64,000 bases of DNA from Palaemon carinicauda. Taxonomy: Eukaryota > Arthropoda > Malacostraca > Decapoda > Palaemonidae. The notes below the pieces were generated by a model. It worked only from the letters and a program-made list of their open reading frames with translations. It ran no database searches and was not told the DNA's origin. A program made the position numbers and the translations under genes. The DNA lies in contig NC_090744.1 in assembly GCF_036898095.1 (NCBI RefSeq), forward strand, positions 11,028,920-11,092,919. The letters are read 5' to 3'. Below are positions 37,106 to 47,760 of the stretch, one piece after another (positions within the stretch are counted from its first letter, which is position 1; each line of letters opens with the position of its first letter).

Positions 37106-39563
37106 CTGCTAGGGGGCGGTAAGGTTTAGTCACGGAAGGTAAGGTCTTAGCCTTACGTACAGAAGAAGCCATGAGGTCATGCGTATCCTTCTGGAGAAGA
37201 GAGGCAGCCATCCCCTTAATTAACTCCTCCGGAAACAGACACTTGGAAAGAGGAGCAAACAGCAACTCTGACCTCTGGCAAGGGGTGATACCAGCAGATA
37301 AGAAGGAGCACAGATGTTCTCTTTTCTTGAGGACCCCTGATACATAAGAAGCCGCAAGCTCGCCAGACCCATCCCGTATTGCCTTGTCCATGCTGGACAT
37401 GATCAGCATGGCTGAGTCCTTGTCAGAAGGGGCAGTCTTCCTGCTTAAGGCTCCCAGACACCAATCGAGGAAGTTGAATATCTCGAAGGCACGAAAGACT
37501 CCCTTTAACATGTGATCAAGATCTGAAGAGGACCAGCAGATCTTCGAACGTCTCATAGCCAACCTGCGGGGAGAGTCAACCAGACTTGAGAAGTCGGCCT
37601 GGGCAGAGGCAGGAACCCCCAAGCCAGGTTCCTCTCCCGTGGCATACCAGACGCCCGACTTAGAAGCCAGCTTGGGAGGAGGAAACACAAAAGAGGTCCT
37701 TCCCAGTTGCTTCTTGGACTGCAACCAATCCCCCATAACCCTCAAAGCTCTCCTTGATGATCTGGCGAGAACAAGCTTGGTGAAGGCAGGCGCAGTAGAC
37801 TGCATGCCCAGAGCAAACTCGGAGGGAGGAGAACGAGGGGTTGCAGACACAAAGTGTTCAGGGTACAACTCTCTGAACAAAGCAAGGACTTTGCGGAAGT
37901 CTAAGGAGGGTGGCGAAGACTTGTGTCCTTCAACATCAGAATGAGGATCATCTAGATGAGCAGCTTCATCCTCAGAAACCTCCTCACCCGACAGTTGAGT
38001 TGTAAGAGGCAAAGGCAGAGCAGCAAGCTGAACGGCTGAATCCTGCAGAACGGGTGCATGCGTACCTGCGGATCCATCATCATGCCTCTGCTGGACAGAC
38101 TGTGAGCTGGCAACAACAAAAGCAGAGGGCCGGTGTGAGGGAGGGTCTGCGGTGGGCTGAGGAGCATGCGGTGTGGTATGCAGAGCATGCTGTAAGGCAT
38201 GCGGCTCATGCTGCATGGCATGCGGCTCATGCTGCATGGGATGCGGCTCATGCTGCATGGTATGCGGCTCATGCTGCATGGCATGCGGCTCATGCTGCAT
38301 GGCATGCGGCTCATGCTGCATGGGATGAGGCTCATGCTGCATGGTATGAGGCTCATGCTGCATGGTATGAGGCTCATGCTGCATGGAATGCGGCTCATGC
38401 TGCATGGTATGCGGAGCATGCTGTAAGGTCTGCAGAGCATGCTGCATGGGCTGAGGAGAATGCCGCATAGTGCTGGAACCCGGCAACTCCCGATGCGGCA
38501 GCTCACGCATGTAAGCAGAAGGTGCAGCACGAACATGCGTCTGGCAGTGAGGACTGCGCAACGGTGGAGGAGCTCTCACAGGAGGAGGGGTGTTAACCTT
38601 CTCTGCCTGATACTCCTGCATAAAAGCCGCAAGCTGAGACTGCATAGTCTGCAGCATGGACCACTTAGGGTCTACTGTGGTTGGAGCAGAGGCCTGTTGA
38701 GGGACCACTCTACCTCTCTTGGGAGGTGTGCAGTCATCAGATGACTGCGGCGAGTCCGAACTGACCCAGTGGCTACACCTGGGCCGTTGGACTAGCTCGG
38801 ATGGGACCTTACGTTTGAGCGGTCGAGAGACCTTTGTCCACCGTTTCCTCCTGGAAACCTCTTCCACAGACGAGGAATGTAAGGGCTCATTCGTCTGGGA
38901 GTGGAAGGGACGATCCTTAGCAGATACGTCCGCAACCACTGAGGATACATCTGTGCGCCGATCAAGGCCTGCCGAACCCTTTGGTCCTTCGACATTGCTT
39001 CTCCCCTGGGCTTGGGAGCTTGCAAGAGGTCCCGGACTGGGAGGACGACTGGCACGCACAGATGTATCCTCATGCGCAACACTGACACTGACACTATGCA
39101 CAGCACTAGCACTAACACTTCCCACTGCACTCTTCGCTTTCAGCTCTCTGACATCTGCCAAGAGCTGATTGCGGTCACTAACCAACGACTCCACCTTATC
39201 ACCGAGAGCCTGAATGGCACGCAACATATCAGCCATTGCAGGCTGAGCACTCGTAGCAGGTTCGGGGGTCACCACCACAGGGGAAGGAAAAGGTTGAGGG
39301 GCATGGGGAGAGGAAATATCCAAAGAGCGAGAAGAACTCCTCCTATCTCTCTCCTTCTCTAACCTACGAGTATATCTGAGGAATTCATTAAAATCGAATT
39401 CCGAAAGCCCAGCACATTCCCCACATCGATCTTCCAATTGACAGGATTTTCCCCTACAATTGGAACATACGGTGTGAGGATCAACAGAGGCCTTCGGAAG
39501 ACGCCTATTACAAGTCCTAACACTACATCGCCTGTATTTAGGAACTTGGGAATGGTCAGACAT
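36978..39563 (-). CDS. DIRS Gag-like protein (element 1), 861 aa with heptad array
   Basis: Presumed structural protein of the element. ATG at 39563 (MSDHSQVPKYRRC) is supported by the matching starts of elements 2 and 3. Residues 13-50 carry a Cys cluster (C13, C18, C33, C36, C41, C47, C50) likely to bind zinc, then an acidic/basic helix (YTRRLEKERDRR). Residues about 365-468 are a tandem array of QHEPHxM heptads. Residues 560-790 are the conserved C-terminal half (FRKVLALFRELYPEHF, SPRRLAMRRSKICWSSSDLD, FLDWCLGALSRK, LCSFLSAGITPCQRSELLFA), followed by a basic Arg/Gly/Ser tail (FRGRTSSRGG), probably RNA binding. The frame is intact, whereas element 2 is frameshifted. Function is inferred from position, not from a known fold. 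Confidence 0.85.
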   Translation of the reverse strand: MSDHSQVPKYRRCSVRTCNRRLPKASVDPHTVCSNCRGKSCQLEDRCGECAGLSEFDFNEFLRYTRRLEKERDRRSSSRSLDISSPHAPQPFPSPVVVTPEPATSAQPAMADMLRAIQALGDKVESLVSDRNQLLADVRELKAKSAVGSVSASAVHSVSVSVAHEDTSVRASRPPSPGPLASSQAQGRSNVEGPKGSAGLDRRTDVSSVVADVSAKDRPFHSQTNEPLHSSSVEEVSRRKRWTKVSRPLKRKVPSELVQRPRCSHWVSSDSPQSSDDCTPPKRGRVVPQQASAPTTVDPKWSMLQTMQSQLAAFMQEYQAEKVNTPPPVRAPPPLRSPHCQTHVRAAPSAYMRELPHRELPGSSTMRHSPQPMQHALQTLQHAPHTMQHEPHSMQHEPHTMQHEPHTMQHEPHPMQHEPHAMQHEPHAMQHEPHTMQHEPHPMQHEPHAMQHEPHALQHALHTTPHAPQPTADPPSHRPSAFVVASSQSVQQRHDDGSAGTHAPVLQDSAVQLAALPLPLTTQLSGEEVSEDEAAHLDDPHSDVEGHKSSPPSLDFRKVLALFRELYPEHFVSATPRSPPSEFALGMQSTAPAFTKLVLARSSRRALRVMGDWLQSKKQLGRTSFVFPPPKLASKSGVWYATGEEPGLGVPASAQADFSSLVDSPRRLAMRRSKICWSSSDLDHMLKGVFRAFEIFNFLDWCLGALSRKTAPSDKDSAMLIMSSMDKAIRDGSGELAASYVSGVLKKREHLCSFLSAGITPCQRSELLFAPLSKCLFPEELIKGMAASLLQKDTHDLMASSVRKAKTLPSVTKPYRPLAVDTPASRFIPPFRGRTSSRGGTRADSHRGKSKKGSKSTRGKF
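38165..38460 (-). repeat. 21-bp tandem repeat inside DIRS gag
   Basis: About 13 units of 21 bp (GCTCATGCTGCATGGCATGCG on the plus strand is one unit with a variable third block) encode QHEPHxM heptads. The variable residue follows T-P-A-A, T-P-A-A over the middle units, a higher-order 84-bp period. Element 2 has no counterpart, so the array arose or was lost within the family. Plus-strand frames through it are shadows. Confidence 0.88.
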
Positions 39564-39770
39564 CTTGAATTTTAGAAGTAGTCAAAGGGGGAATTCCAAA
39601 GTAAAGCAAAGATCGTTAACCAATGAATCAATTAATACCAAAAGCTTGCTAAGCTAAGGCTAAAGCTTCCTGTACAGCGAAGGCTAAATTTCAGAGCAAA
39701 TACTTCACCAAATCGTGAACAAAAGACTCCAAAATCAACAGCGTATCCATGTAGGTCTTGCCGGTGGCAC

Positions 39771-39932
39771 GACAGAGGAAAAATTGAGGTCTTGTTGACA
39801 AGAAGTACTGGAGTACCTGACCACAGATGGCGCTGGTGAGTACACCCCCACCTGTATAGCGATCGCTGGCGTATCCCGACCGTAGATTTCTGTCGGGCAA
39901 CGGAGTTGACAGCTACATGATCATCGGGTAAG
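39771..39932. repeat. DIRS element 1, right inverted terminal repeat
   Basis: Reverse complement of 33328-33490, ending CATGATCATCGGGTAAG. The outer extension (ATTAATATTGAAAAA, to 39947) differs from the left extension. Between it and gag (39564-39770) lies the leader, with TTTGGTGAAGTA (minus strand) conserved in all three DIRS elements of the window. Confidence 0.92.
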
Positions 39933-39947
39933 ATTAATATTGAAAAA

Positions 39948-41077
39948 CTTCATTTAGAGGGCAATCACACAAAAGACTGCCAGGTATATAACCCCTACAC
40001 ATTTCACATTACCAACTGAATAGTCAACCAAAAGGAAACCAAGTGAAATAAGAAGTTGATCAAGAAAGAACCTGGAAAGACACAAGATAAAAAATTTTCA
40101 AGACTATATGAGTCTTTGGATCACACTGACAGATATGATTTATGAATCTGTGCTATATAAGACAATACTGGGGTCTGTGAACCCATTTCCAGTGCAGGAA
40201 AACTGAGCAGCTATGATAAACAGTAAAGGGTAAGAGACTGGACAGCAAAGACGGAAGAAAGGAACCTGGAATCGAGATAAAGTAGAACGATATATGGAAG
40301 GTGCCAATGGAATGCTGCAAAGACTTAAGCAATGCCTACAGTGCCCTGGAGGAGGGGCACTGATGGCACAACCCTCCAACAAATGGAAATGATATTGCCA
40401 TTGTAGCTTAGGAGCTGTGATTTGTGATACAGAATTTCAGCTATAAGACCCAGAGCTCTAAATAGGGAGATCCTTCAGAGCAGAGGAGAGAAATTGTGAA
40501 AAGTAGTATGGTGCAGCCAATATCCAAAATGACCCTTGTAACATGCAGTGCTATGATACTGGACCCGCACGAGGCTAAGAGATAAAAATGATTTACCTTA
40601 AATACTCGCCTAATACAATGAAATAAACAGCCTATGATTGTTTGGAACTAATATTAAGATTGCTTTGAAAATTAATTCCCTCCTCACTAAAGTAACTTTT
40701 ATATTCTATATAATATACAGTATTACACTTTACCAGAGCATTAAAATGCACAACCACCTACCAGTGCTTAATCAAACATGAATTAAAAAATACTAACTAC
40801 TCCACCAGCAGATTCAAGGCAGAAATCCACGGTTCCTCCCCCTTGAGAAGCTTTGGCTTCTTCCTCCTCTCCTCTGAAGAGGGAGTGAGGAGTTCCTCAT
40901 CAGCGGAAGCTCAGCATAGTCGTTCCGCTTCCAAAAGCTTGATAGTGTATAGATCTGAAAGTAAATAAATTTTTATTCCAAATATTACATGTACAGTATA
41001 TTGCTAAGTGATTTACATAATTTATAAAGAAAAAATAGCAATTTCTTCACACAGACCTCATATGACATTTTTGTTTT
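39948..41077. other. Unit 2 sequence to the right of the DIRS insertion
   Basis: Collinear with 23075-24299 of unit 1, including the dispersed repeat (minus strand, about 40135-40385) and the candidate exon segment at about 40810-40965. Unit 2 lacks about 80 bases found at 23500-23530 and 23640-23715 in unit 1. No gene can be supported. Confidence 0.5.
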
Positions 41078-41331
41078 AATTTGTTTTTTCAAGCACATTT
41101 TGCAGTATATTTCTTTTAAATTGCTTTAACAGCCTTAATTTTCATCAGAGGGGGGTCAGATTGGTCTCATTCTCTTGGAAAATGCCTGAAGTTTCTCAAA
41201 AAATTATCAAAAATATGCAAAAAAAAAATCAAATAGCAGTTTTCTGCAAGGACGTACCGGTACGTCCATGGGCGTAAAGGGATGAGTTTTGTGAAACGTA
41301 CCAGTACGTCCTTTGGGGGTAAAAGGGTTAA
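41078..41331 (-). mobile_element. piggyBac-like MITE, truncated (unit 2)
   Basis: Paralogue of 24300-24553 with the same missing terminus. It retains GGACGTACCGGTACGTCC at about 41250-41267 and ends GGGGGTAAAAGGGTTAA at 41331. Confidence 0.75.
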
Positions 41332-41408
41332 GGACCAATTACTCATCGTATATCAATTTCCATTCAGTATGATTAAATAATTTATCTCAAAGCTTGTATA
41401 CCAGATGC

Positions 41409-41615
41409 AACCCTAGTTGGGAAATCAGGATGCTAAAAGCCCAAGGGCTCCAACAAGGAAAATAGCCCAGTAGGGGAAGGAAATAAAGGAAAGAATGTTG
41501 TGCCTAAGTGTACCCTCTAACACAAGAACTCTAACCCAAGACAGTGAAAAACCATGGTACAGAGACTACAGCATTACCCGAGACTAAAGAACAATGGTTT
41601 GATTTTCATACCCCA
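41409..41615 (-). mobile_element. (AAT)-tailed retroposon fragment (unit 2)
   Basis: Paralogue of 24645-24840 with the same internal deletion. Sequence 41616-42239 that follows is unit DNA without a feature, and contains at 42026-42073 the uninterrupted version of the site filled in unit 1 by the 2.65-kb insertion. Confidence 0.65.
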
Positions 41616-42239
41616 CTCCATGTGAGGGACATATATTTTTTTTGTCTGAATGTTTCTTCGCCTCCTGCTGCCAAACCTTCCAATCAATTCATCTTGGTCA
41701 TTGCTGGGCCAAATGACTTGAAATTTGGCACAGAGGTCGAGTGGGTAAATACCCAGATGAGTTTAAATTTTTTCTTTTGATACATACCAAATTAATTTTA
41801 GTTTTTTTTTGCCATTTTCTGACAAAATAAATTATATTCTGGTCACCTGCGCCCTGGTATTACAACCAAATGAATTGAAATTTCATACCGAGGTGCCCTA
41901 GATAAATACCAATAGAAAGTCTCGACATTTTCGGAACAGGTTTCTTCAAAATGGTTAATTTTGCCATCTGTTTATTTTTAAACAAAAAAAATTAATGATT
42001 ATTTTTAGATTTTCAACTTTTTATAGACCAAAAATTTGCATTTTTTGCTCTTATGCCCTGATATTTAAATCACGACCTGAAATTTGGTATGGAAATACCT
42101 ATAATATACGCCCACAGGACGTTAATCACGACTTTTGCTTACACCACTTCAGAGTGATTTCTTGTAAATATTGGGGATCCATTTCTGGAAGAGATTAATA
42201 CAGTCCAGTACATGGTTGCATGGAGAGGGAGATGTTGCC

Positions 42240-42700
42240 TTTCTAGTGAAGTGTCCTTTACCTAGAAGAGTTGCTTACCATAACTAAAAAATCTATTCTA
42301 CCCCTACCAAGTGAGAAGCCACTGAACAATTACATTGCAGAGCTCTTCTAGGAGAAGGACACTACAAAATCAAACGATTGTTCTCTAATCTTGGATAGTG
42401 CTATAGCCTCTTTACCATGGTCTTTCACTGTCTTGGGGTAGAGTTCTCTTGCTTGAGGGTGCACTTGGGCACACTATTCTATTTTATTTCTCTTCCCCTT
42501 GTTTTTCTTAAAGTTTATATAGTTTATATGAAATATTTATTTTAATGTTGTTTCTGTTCTTAAGATATTTTATATTAATTGTCAATTATTTTTCTTGAAG
42601 TTTCCTTATTTCCTTTCCTCACTGGGATATAATCCCTGTTGGAGCCCTAGAGCTTATAGCATTCTGCTTTTCCAACTAGGGATGTAGTTTAGCAAGTAAC

Positions 42701-42783
<83 letters not shown>

Positions 42784-42788
42784 CAAAT
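42240..42788 (+). mobile_element. (AAT)-tailed retroposon with long AAT array (unit 2)
   Basis: Paralogue of 28210-28725. The terminal AAT array (about 42700-42783) is almost twice the length of its unit 1 partner, showing array growth or contraction after the duplication. Confidence 0.7.
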
Positions 42789-43140
42789 AGTTGAAAAGCC
42801 AACAACACTCATTCCAGTGTGGGTAAAGATCCCTCATTTTCCTTAAACCATTTGTATTTTACTCTTCCTGACCACCCACCCCCACATGAATATGGAGTTA
42901 CCAACCCACAATCAATGATACTCTCCTGTTTTGACAAAGATGATCGAACAGTAAGCAAACAATGTAAATTGTGAAATGTTAAATGTTCCCGAATGAACAT
43001 CATAAAACAGCCGTGGAGGTCCTGTAGAGAGTAGGGTTCCCTTGCTGTACGGGACCAGATAAGCAGCCCTTAAAGTAAAGAAAGTCATTCCTGACACTTT
43101 CCTCTGAGACTGCTTTAAAAGATTTGATTCTGGATTTTAG

Positions 43141-43412
43141 GGTTTAAAGGCCACTCATGAATGGCAGAAGCGAGGGACCTTAACAAGCTCCTGAGAATTA
43201 CCACATATACATATGATCAGCACCAAATGCCCTCTTCACCCAAGCTAGGACCAGGGAGGGGTAGGGAATGGTAGACCTGTAGGTTCTCCCAAAACCCCCA
43301 TCCTTAGCTCTCAAGGATGGTGAGGTTGCAGACACTACAAGAAACTATCGTGCTTGAGCAGGTATTGAAAACCTGTCCAGCAGATCACCTGGCAGAGGCA
43401 TTTTCAATAGGA
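43141..43412 (-). mobile_element. tRNA-derived SINE, copy 3 (unit 2)
   Basis: Paralogue of 29078-29350. An isolated plus-strand head follows at 43436-43497 with the same boxes (TAGCATATTGG, GGTTTAAGACC). Confidence 0.7.
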
Positions 43413-43581
43413 TAATTCCCTAGTATTATCCCAAAGGGTTTTGGTAGCATATTGGAAATGTCTCTGCCTGGTAATCTGCTGGACTGGGGTTTAAGACCAA
43501 GACAGTGGAAAACCATGGTTCAGAGGCTATGGCACTACCCTAGACCAAAGAACAATGGTTAGAATTTGGAGTGTCCTTCTC

Positions 43582-43886
43582 TTAACCCTTTTACCCCCAA
43601 AGGACGTACTGGTACGTTTCACAAAACTCATCCCTTTACCCCCATGGACGTACTGGTATGTCCTTGCAAAAAACTGCTATTTTTTTTTTGCATAATTTTG
43701 ATAATTTTTTGAGAAACTTCAGGTATTTTCCAAGAGAATGAGACCAACCTGACCTCTCTATGACAAAAATTAAGGCTGTTTGAGCAATTTAAAAAAAATA
43801 TACTACAAAATGTGCTTGAAAAAAAAAATAACCCCTGGGGGTTAAGGATTGTAAAGTTCCAAATAGCCTGGGGGTAAAAGGGTTAA
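43582..43886 (+). mobile_element. piggyBac-like MITE nested in a retroposon (unit 2)
   Basis: TTAA at 43582-43585 and 43883-43886. Paralogue of 29518-29825, with the host retroposon halves on either side (43498-43581 and 43887-43975). Confidence 0.8.
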
Positions 43887-43969
43887 GAGCTGCTTACCAT
43901 AGCTAGTCTCTCTTCTACCAAGAAAAAATAGCCACTGAACAATTACAGTGCAATAGTAAATGCTCCTTT

Positions 43970-45310
43970 CAAAATTGCTGGAATATGTCATTCTTGAACA
44001 ACTAGTTAGTCACTTTTAAAAATTCGAAGCATTGCCAGACAACCGTTCAGCATACAGACAATTATATTTCATTTGCTATTGTAAATGATCGGCTGGAAAT
44101 GATGGATGTAAACAAATTTGTTATCTTGATATTACCCGATATTAGCGCTACTTTCGATAGTTGTGCACGAACTGCTACTCAATGATTTAAGGCCCAAATG
44201 GTATTGAAGATGAAGCCTTTGAGTATCTAAAAGATTACTTGGTTGACAAACTACTGTCTACGAATTGGAAACTCATTTATCTTAAGAACAATTAAAAAGA
44301 AGGGTACCCAAGGGAAGTGTACTAGGCCCAGTCTTATTCTGTACCTATACTTTAGATCTATCAAATGTATGAACTGGAGTTTAAACTGTTTGCCCATGAT
44401 ACACAACTCTTACTTTTCATAAATGACAGTGATGATACCGCTAAAACTTTAAACAAGGTTCTTACCAGTGTTAGGGAATGGATGACAAATATACAACTAA
44501 ATTAAAGAAAAACAACTTAAGAACTTTTGGCGACACACAAATATCAACAACTTGATCCCAATATAAAGTAAATTTTGTGACCTAGAGGAATCACTTGACT
44601 GTAATGTATCTCTCAGTGCTTAAAGTCATAATGTAGTAAGCAACACTGAATATCACCTTAAAAACATTGCTTTTGCAAAGAATTAACTGGATAAGTATTT
44701 TGTACAGAAACCTGTGATTAACTGTGTTCTTACCAAGATTGACTACTGGAACTCCATCCACAACAATCTACCCAAAGTGCAACTTATGGAATCACATGAA
44801 ATTACAAAACTTAATAAACAAGACGAGCAAGATTGATAAAATGTGTTCCACCCTGAGAAAGGATCATTCCTATACTAATTGAATTAAATTGGCTGTCTAT
44901 TCAAACTAAAAAAGTTTAAGATAATGTGCAATAACCCATCAAGTTATCAGACATCCAAAATATCAAAGAGAATTGCTACATATTGTGCAGCCAATGAATC
45001 GTGTAAACACAAGAATAGTTAGATAGTTTCAAATTATTGGAGCCAAGATGCATGTCTACAGCAGGATCTACAACTTTCAAACATGAGGCTCCAAGACTAT
45101 ATAGCAAGCTCCTACTAAACATCCAAAAGACTGAAGACAAAACTTTAAAGAAGAAACTGAAGACATTCTTGTTTTTTAAGTGCTTCAATAATGTGGATTT
45201 GACAATAAACATGGAATAAGCTGTGTATTACTCTAAATACATAAGACTGTAAATGACAAACATTCTTGTAGTGCATAAGGTTCCAGGAAACCAGCCCTTA
45301 AAATAAAGTA
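43970..45310 (+). pseudogene. CR1/L2-like reverse transcriptase, heavily decayed (unit 2)
   Basis: Paralogue of 29921-31275. KLLEYVILEQLVSHF lies at about 43972, FKLFAHDTQL at about 44385, and the C-terminus (LLEPRCMSTAGSTTFKHEAP, RLYSKLLLNIQKTED, LKTFLFFKCF) at 45037-45195. The same AHD active-site change is present in both copies, so it was dead before the duplication. Confidence 0.7.
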
Positions 45311-45563
45311 AAATTGAAGTAAATTTATGAATAATTAGTAATTTATAGTTTAGGACAATAAACATCACAATTCCATTAAAATGAAAGACATCAAATCAAC
45401 CAAAAATGGAAGTGAGAATATTTGCTGCTGGACCATGCATGATCACAACATCTAAACAGGATAAGAACTGCATTGAAAACACTTGACCCATATGAAGTAC
45501 AAAGAGGTAAGACAGCAAGCTGGGAGAAAGGAAGAACAGTAATCCATTAGAAGGGTAAGAATT

Positions 45564-47020
45564 ACGTGGGACTAAAGACTGGATGCAACAGCGACCCCAA
45601 ACAGAATTAGTTCACAGGTACCATAAAAAACAAGTGAATAAACAGACGAAGGCAGAATATGAAATTCAATCAGTTAGCCTCATTCTAATGTCTTCAACAA
45701 TTTACTGGCTGCTAAAAGATGTACCATACCCACTACAAACAGGTATCTAAAATACAGTACTTCTCACCAAACAACCAAATGAAATTGCTTGTTCTTAATT
45801 AGCCACTAATTGTGCAAATACTTTAAAACAACACTGTCAAAACCTGTAGTACTACTGTACTCATTGTCACCTGTGCATTACAGTTAAAGTAAATACTGTA
45901 CAAGTCTGAGTATGCTTTAGCCAAACTAAGGAAAACTCCTATTTTCAGAAATTTTCATATTACACTATTACGCAGTTAAATAAACCTGTTATATCTGAAC
46001 TATCTATGCTAATCATAACTCATCCCAGTTTATATATGAAATGTTTTAATTTTGCTAATGTTTTTAAAATATTTTATTTCAATTGTTGATAAAGTCTATA
46101 TTAATTATTTCCTAATTTCCTTTCCTCACTGGGCTATTTTTCCCTGTTGGAGCCCTTGGGTTTATGGAATCTTGCTTTTCCAAGTAGGGTTGTAGCTTAG
46201 CTATAAAAATAAGAATAATAATAATAATAATGTGGGTCACACATTTCCAAACTGTGAACTACTGAATGCCTTGGACTATAAATGATAAAATGTCTGTGCA
46301 GGTCCTGTAGAGAGTTGGGTTCCCCTGCAGCATAGGACCAGAAAAGCAGCCCTTAAAGTAAATGTAAAGTAAATTGGCTGCTGTTTTGGTATGCGATCTC
46401 AAAGTCATGCTTTTGTTTTGGTATGCAATCTCACCCGATAGTAGTGATCACATTTCACTTCATGACGATGCAAGAACCATTAGATTTTCTAAAAAAAAAA
46501 TATATATATAACGGAAATAATTATCTAAGAAATAATAATCAATCATTGATGTTAGCATATGCAGCTGAACATTACCGCTTGCCAGTAAATATGGAGCTTG
46601 ATGTTTTTATTATTTGGCTAGGAAAGTGAGCGCATAGCGAAGCAAGAACCATTAGATTTTCAATTATTGTTTTTCTTTACCTATTAAAAATACTGATATC
46701 ACATACCATAGCAAAATAATAATTTCTGAGACCACGCCATAAATGAGATTGCAGAAGACATACTTTAATATCTTGACTACTGAAAACTCATATGAGCCAA
46801 TAACAGAGAAAAAAAAATATATATGCACTGATCAAGGTGCGCATTTTGGTCTTATAGCATCCTGCTTTTCTAAGTAGGGGTGTAGCTTAGCTAGTAATAA
46901 TAATAACAGCAGCAGCTTAGTAACTTTGAGGCAGATATGATTCAGCCCGGGGCAAGTCGAAGTAAAATGCTAAAAGCAAAAGCAAGGCCTATACTATTTT
47001 AGGAAGTACAGAAATAAGAA
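45564..47020. other. Sequence between the duplication and DIRS element 2
   Basis: Mostly unassigned AT-rich DNA. It contains two plus-strand 3' ends of the (AAT)-tailed family (46075-46230 and 46850-46915) and a CR1/L2-like 3' tail at 46280-46370 (GTCCTGTAGAGAGTTGGGTT, then AGCCCTTAAAGTAAATGTAA). No gene. Confidence 0.5.
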
Positions 47021-47058
47021 AAATGATATTTTAATTATAAAATAAATTTTTGAATATA

Positions 47059-47226
47059 CTTACCCGGTGAATATATAGCTGCAACTCTGTTGCTCGACAG
47101 ACAAACTGTACAGAAAAAAAAAACTCGCCAGCGATCGCTATACAGGTTGCGGGTGTGCCCAACAGCGCCATCTGTCGACCAGATACCAAGCTCTATGTAA
47201 ACAAAGACTCAATTTTCTCCTCGTCC
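47059..47226. repeat. DIRS element 2, left inverted terminal repeat
   Basis: Reverse complement of 53362-53529, from TACTTACCCGGTGAATATAT to GACTCAATTTTCTCCTC. It carries AGCGATCGCT (47130-47139) and AGCGCCATCTGTCG (47164-47177), the blocks shared with element 1. Confidence 0.92.
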
Positions 47227-47266
47227 CACTGCGTCTCTATTGGGGAGGAAGGGAGGGTCATTTAAT

Positions 47267-47360
47267 TTATATATTCACCGGGTAAGTATATTCAAAAATT
47301 TATTTTATAATTAAAATATCATTTTTAAATATTTAACTTAGCCGGTGAATATATAGCTGA
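47267..47360. repeat. DIRS element 2, internal complementary region
   Basis: The left half complements the element's left end (47021-47075) and the right half complements its right end (53505-53547). The right half even reproduces the CTTAGCCGG variant of the right end (CTTACCCGG at the left), which shows that it tracks each terminus separately. Confidence 0.92.
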
Positions 47361-47760
47361 TTCACACCCAGGATGGTGGGTAGAGATCAGTAATATATGT
47401 TTACATTTTATGAGCTAAGAGTTTTTTATTTCATTTTAGAAGTTATCAAAATAACAAAAACAAAATAAATAGGTACCTGGTAAGGAAGTCGACTTGAACG
47501 ATTACTCTGCCTTTTAAGTACGTCTTCCTTACGGAGCCTCACGATCCTCTTAGGATGCTGATCGACCCCTAGGAGCTGAAGTATCAAGGGTTGCAACCCA
47601 TACAACAGGACCTCATCAAACCCCTAATCTAGGCGCTCTCAAGAAATGACTTTGACCACCCGCCAAATCAACCAGGATGCGAAAGGCTTCTTAGCCTTCC
47701 GGACAACCCATAAAAACAACATTAAAAACATTTCAAGAGAAAGATTAAAAGGATATGGAA
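47361..47760 (-). other. DIRS element 2, 3' untranslated region
   Basis: Corresponds to 33621-34019 of element 1, with shared blocks such as TACCTGGTAAGGAAGTCGAC and GACCACCCGCCAAATCAACC. Non-coding. Confidence 0.75.

Larger units (their letters stand above)
33288..39947 (-). mobile_element. DIRS-type tyrosine-recombinase retrotransposon, complete (element 1)
   Basis: A 6.66-kb element with all diagnostic DIRS parts on the minus strand: right (5') inverted terminal repeat 39771-39932, gag 39563-36978, reverse transcriptase/RNase H with methyltransferase-like domain 37105-34919, tyrosine recombinase 35213-34020, internal complementary region 33531-33620 and left (3') inverted repeat 33328-33490. 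Terminal extensions outside the inverted repeats differ between ends and are both copied in the internal complementary region. The allelic empty site in unit 1 (23060-23075, GGCTTAATCTTCATTTA) marks the insertion point; no target duplication is evident, as expected for recombinase-mediated integration. All three frames are open, so it may have moved recently. Confidence 0.92.
31524..45563. repeat. Tandem segmental duplication, unit 2
   Basis: Head-to-tail copy of unit 1 (18671-31523). It contains the DIRS retrotransposon at 33288-39947, absent from unit 1. Without it the unit is about 7.38 kb. Similarity stops at about 45563 (AAGGGTAAGAATTACG), where unit 1 instead continues into GGTTGGAC. 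The two ends share only a short GTGGGAC/GTTGGAC-like match, consistent with a microhomology breakpoint. Confidence 0.85.

Noticed and set aside
38054..38536. Plus-strand and alternative minus-strand frames through the gag minisatellite (HAAWHA-type, RMPCSMS-type and MRLMLHG-type repeats)
   Set aside because: They are shadows of the in-frame 21-bp repeat in the gag gene.
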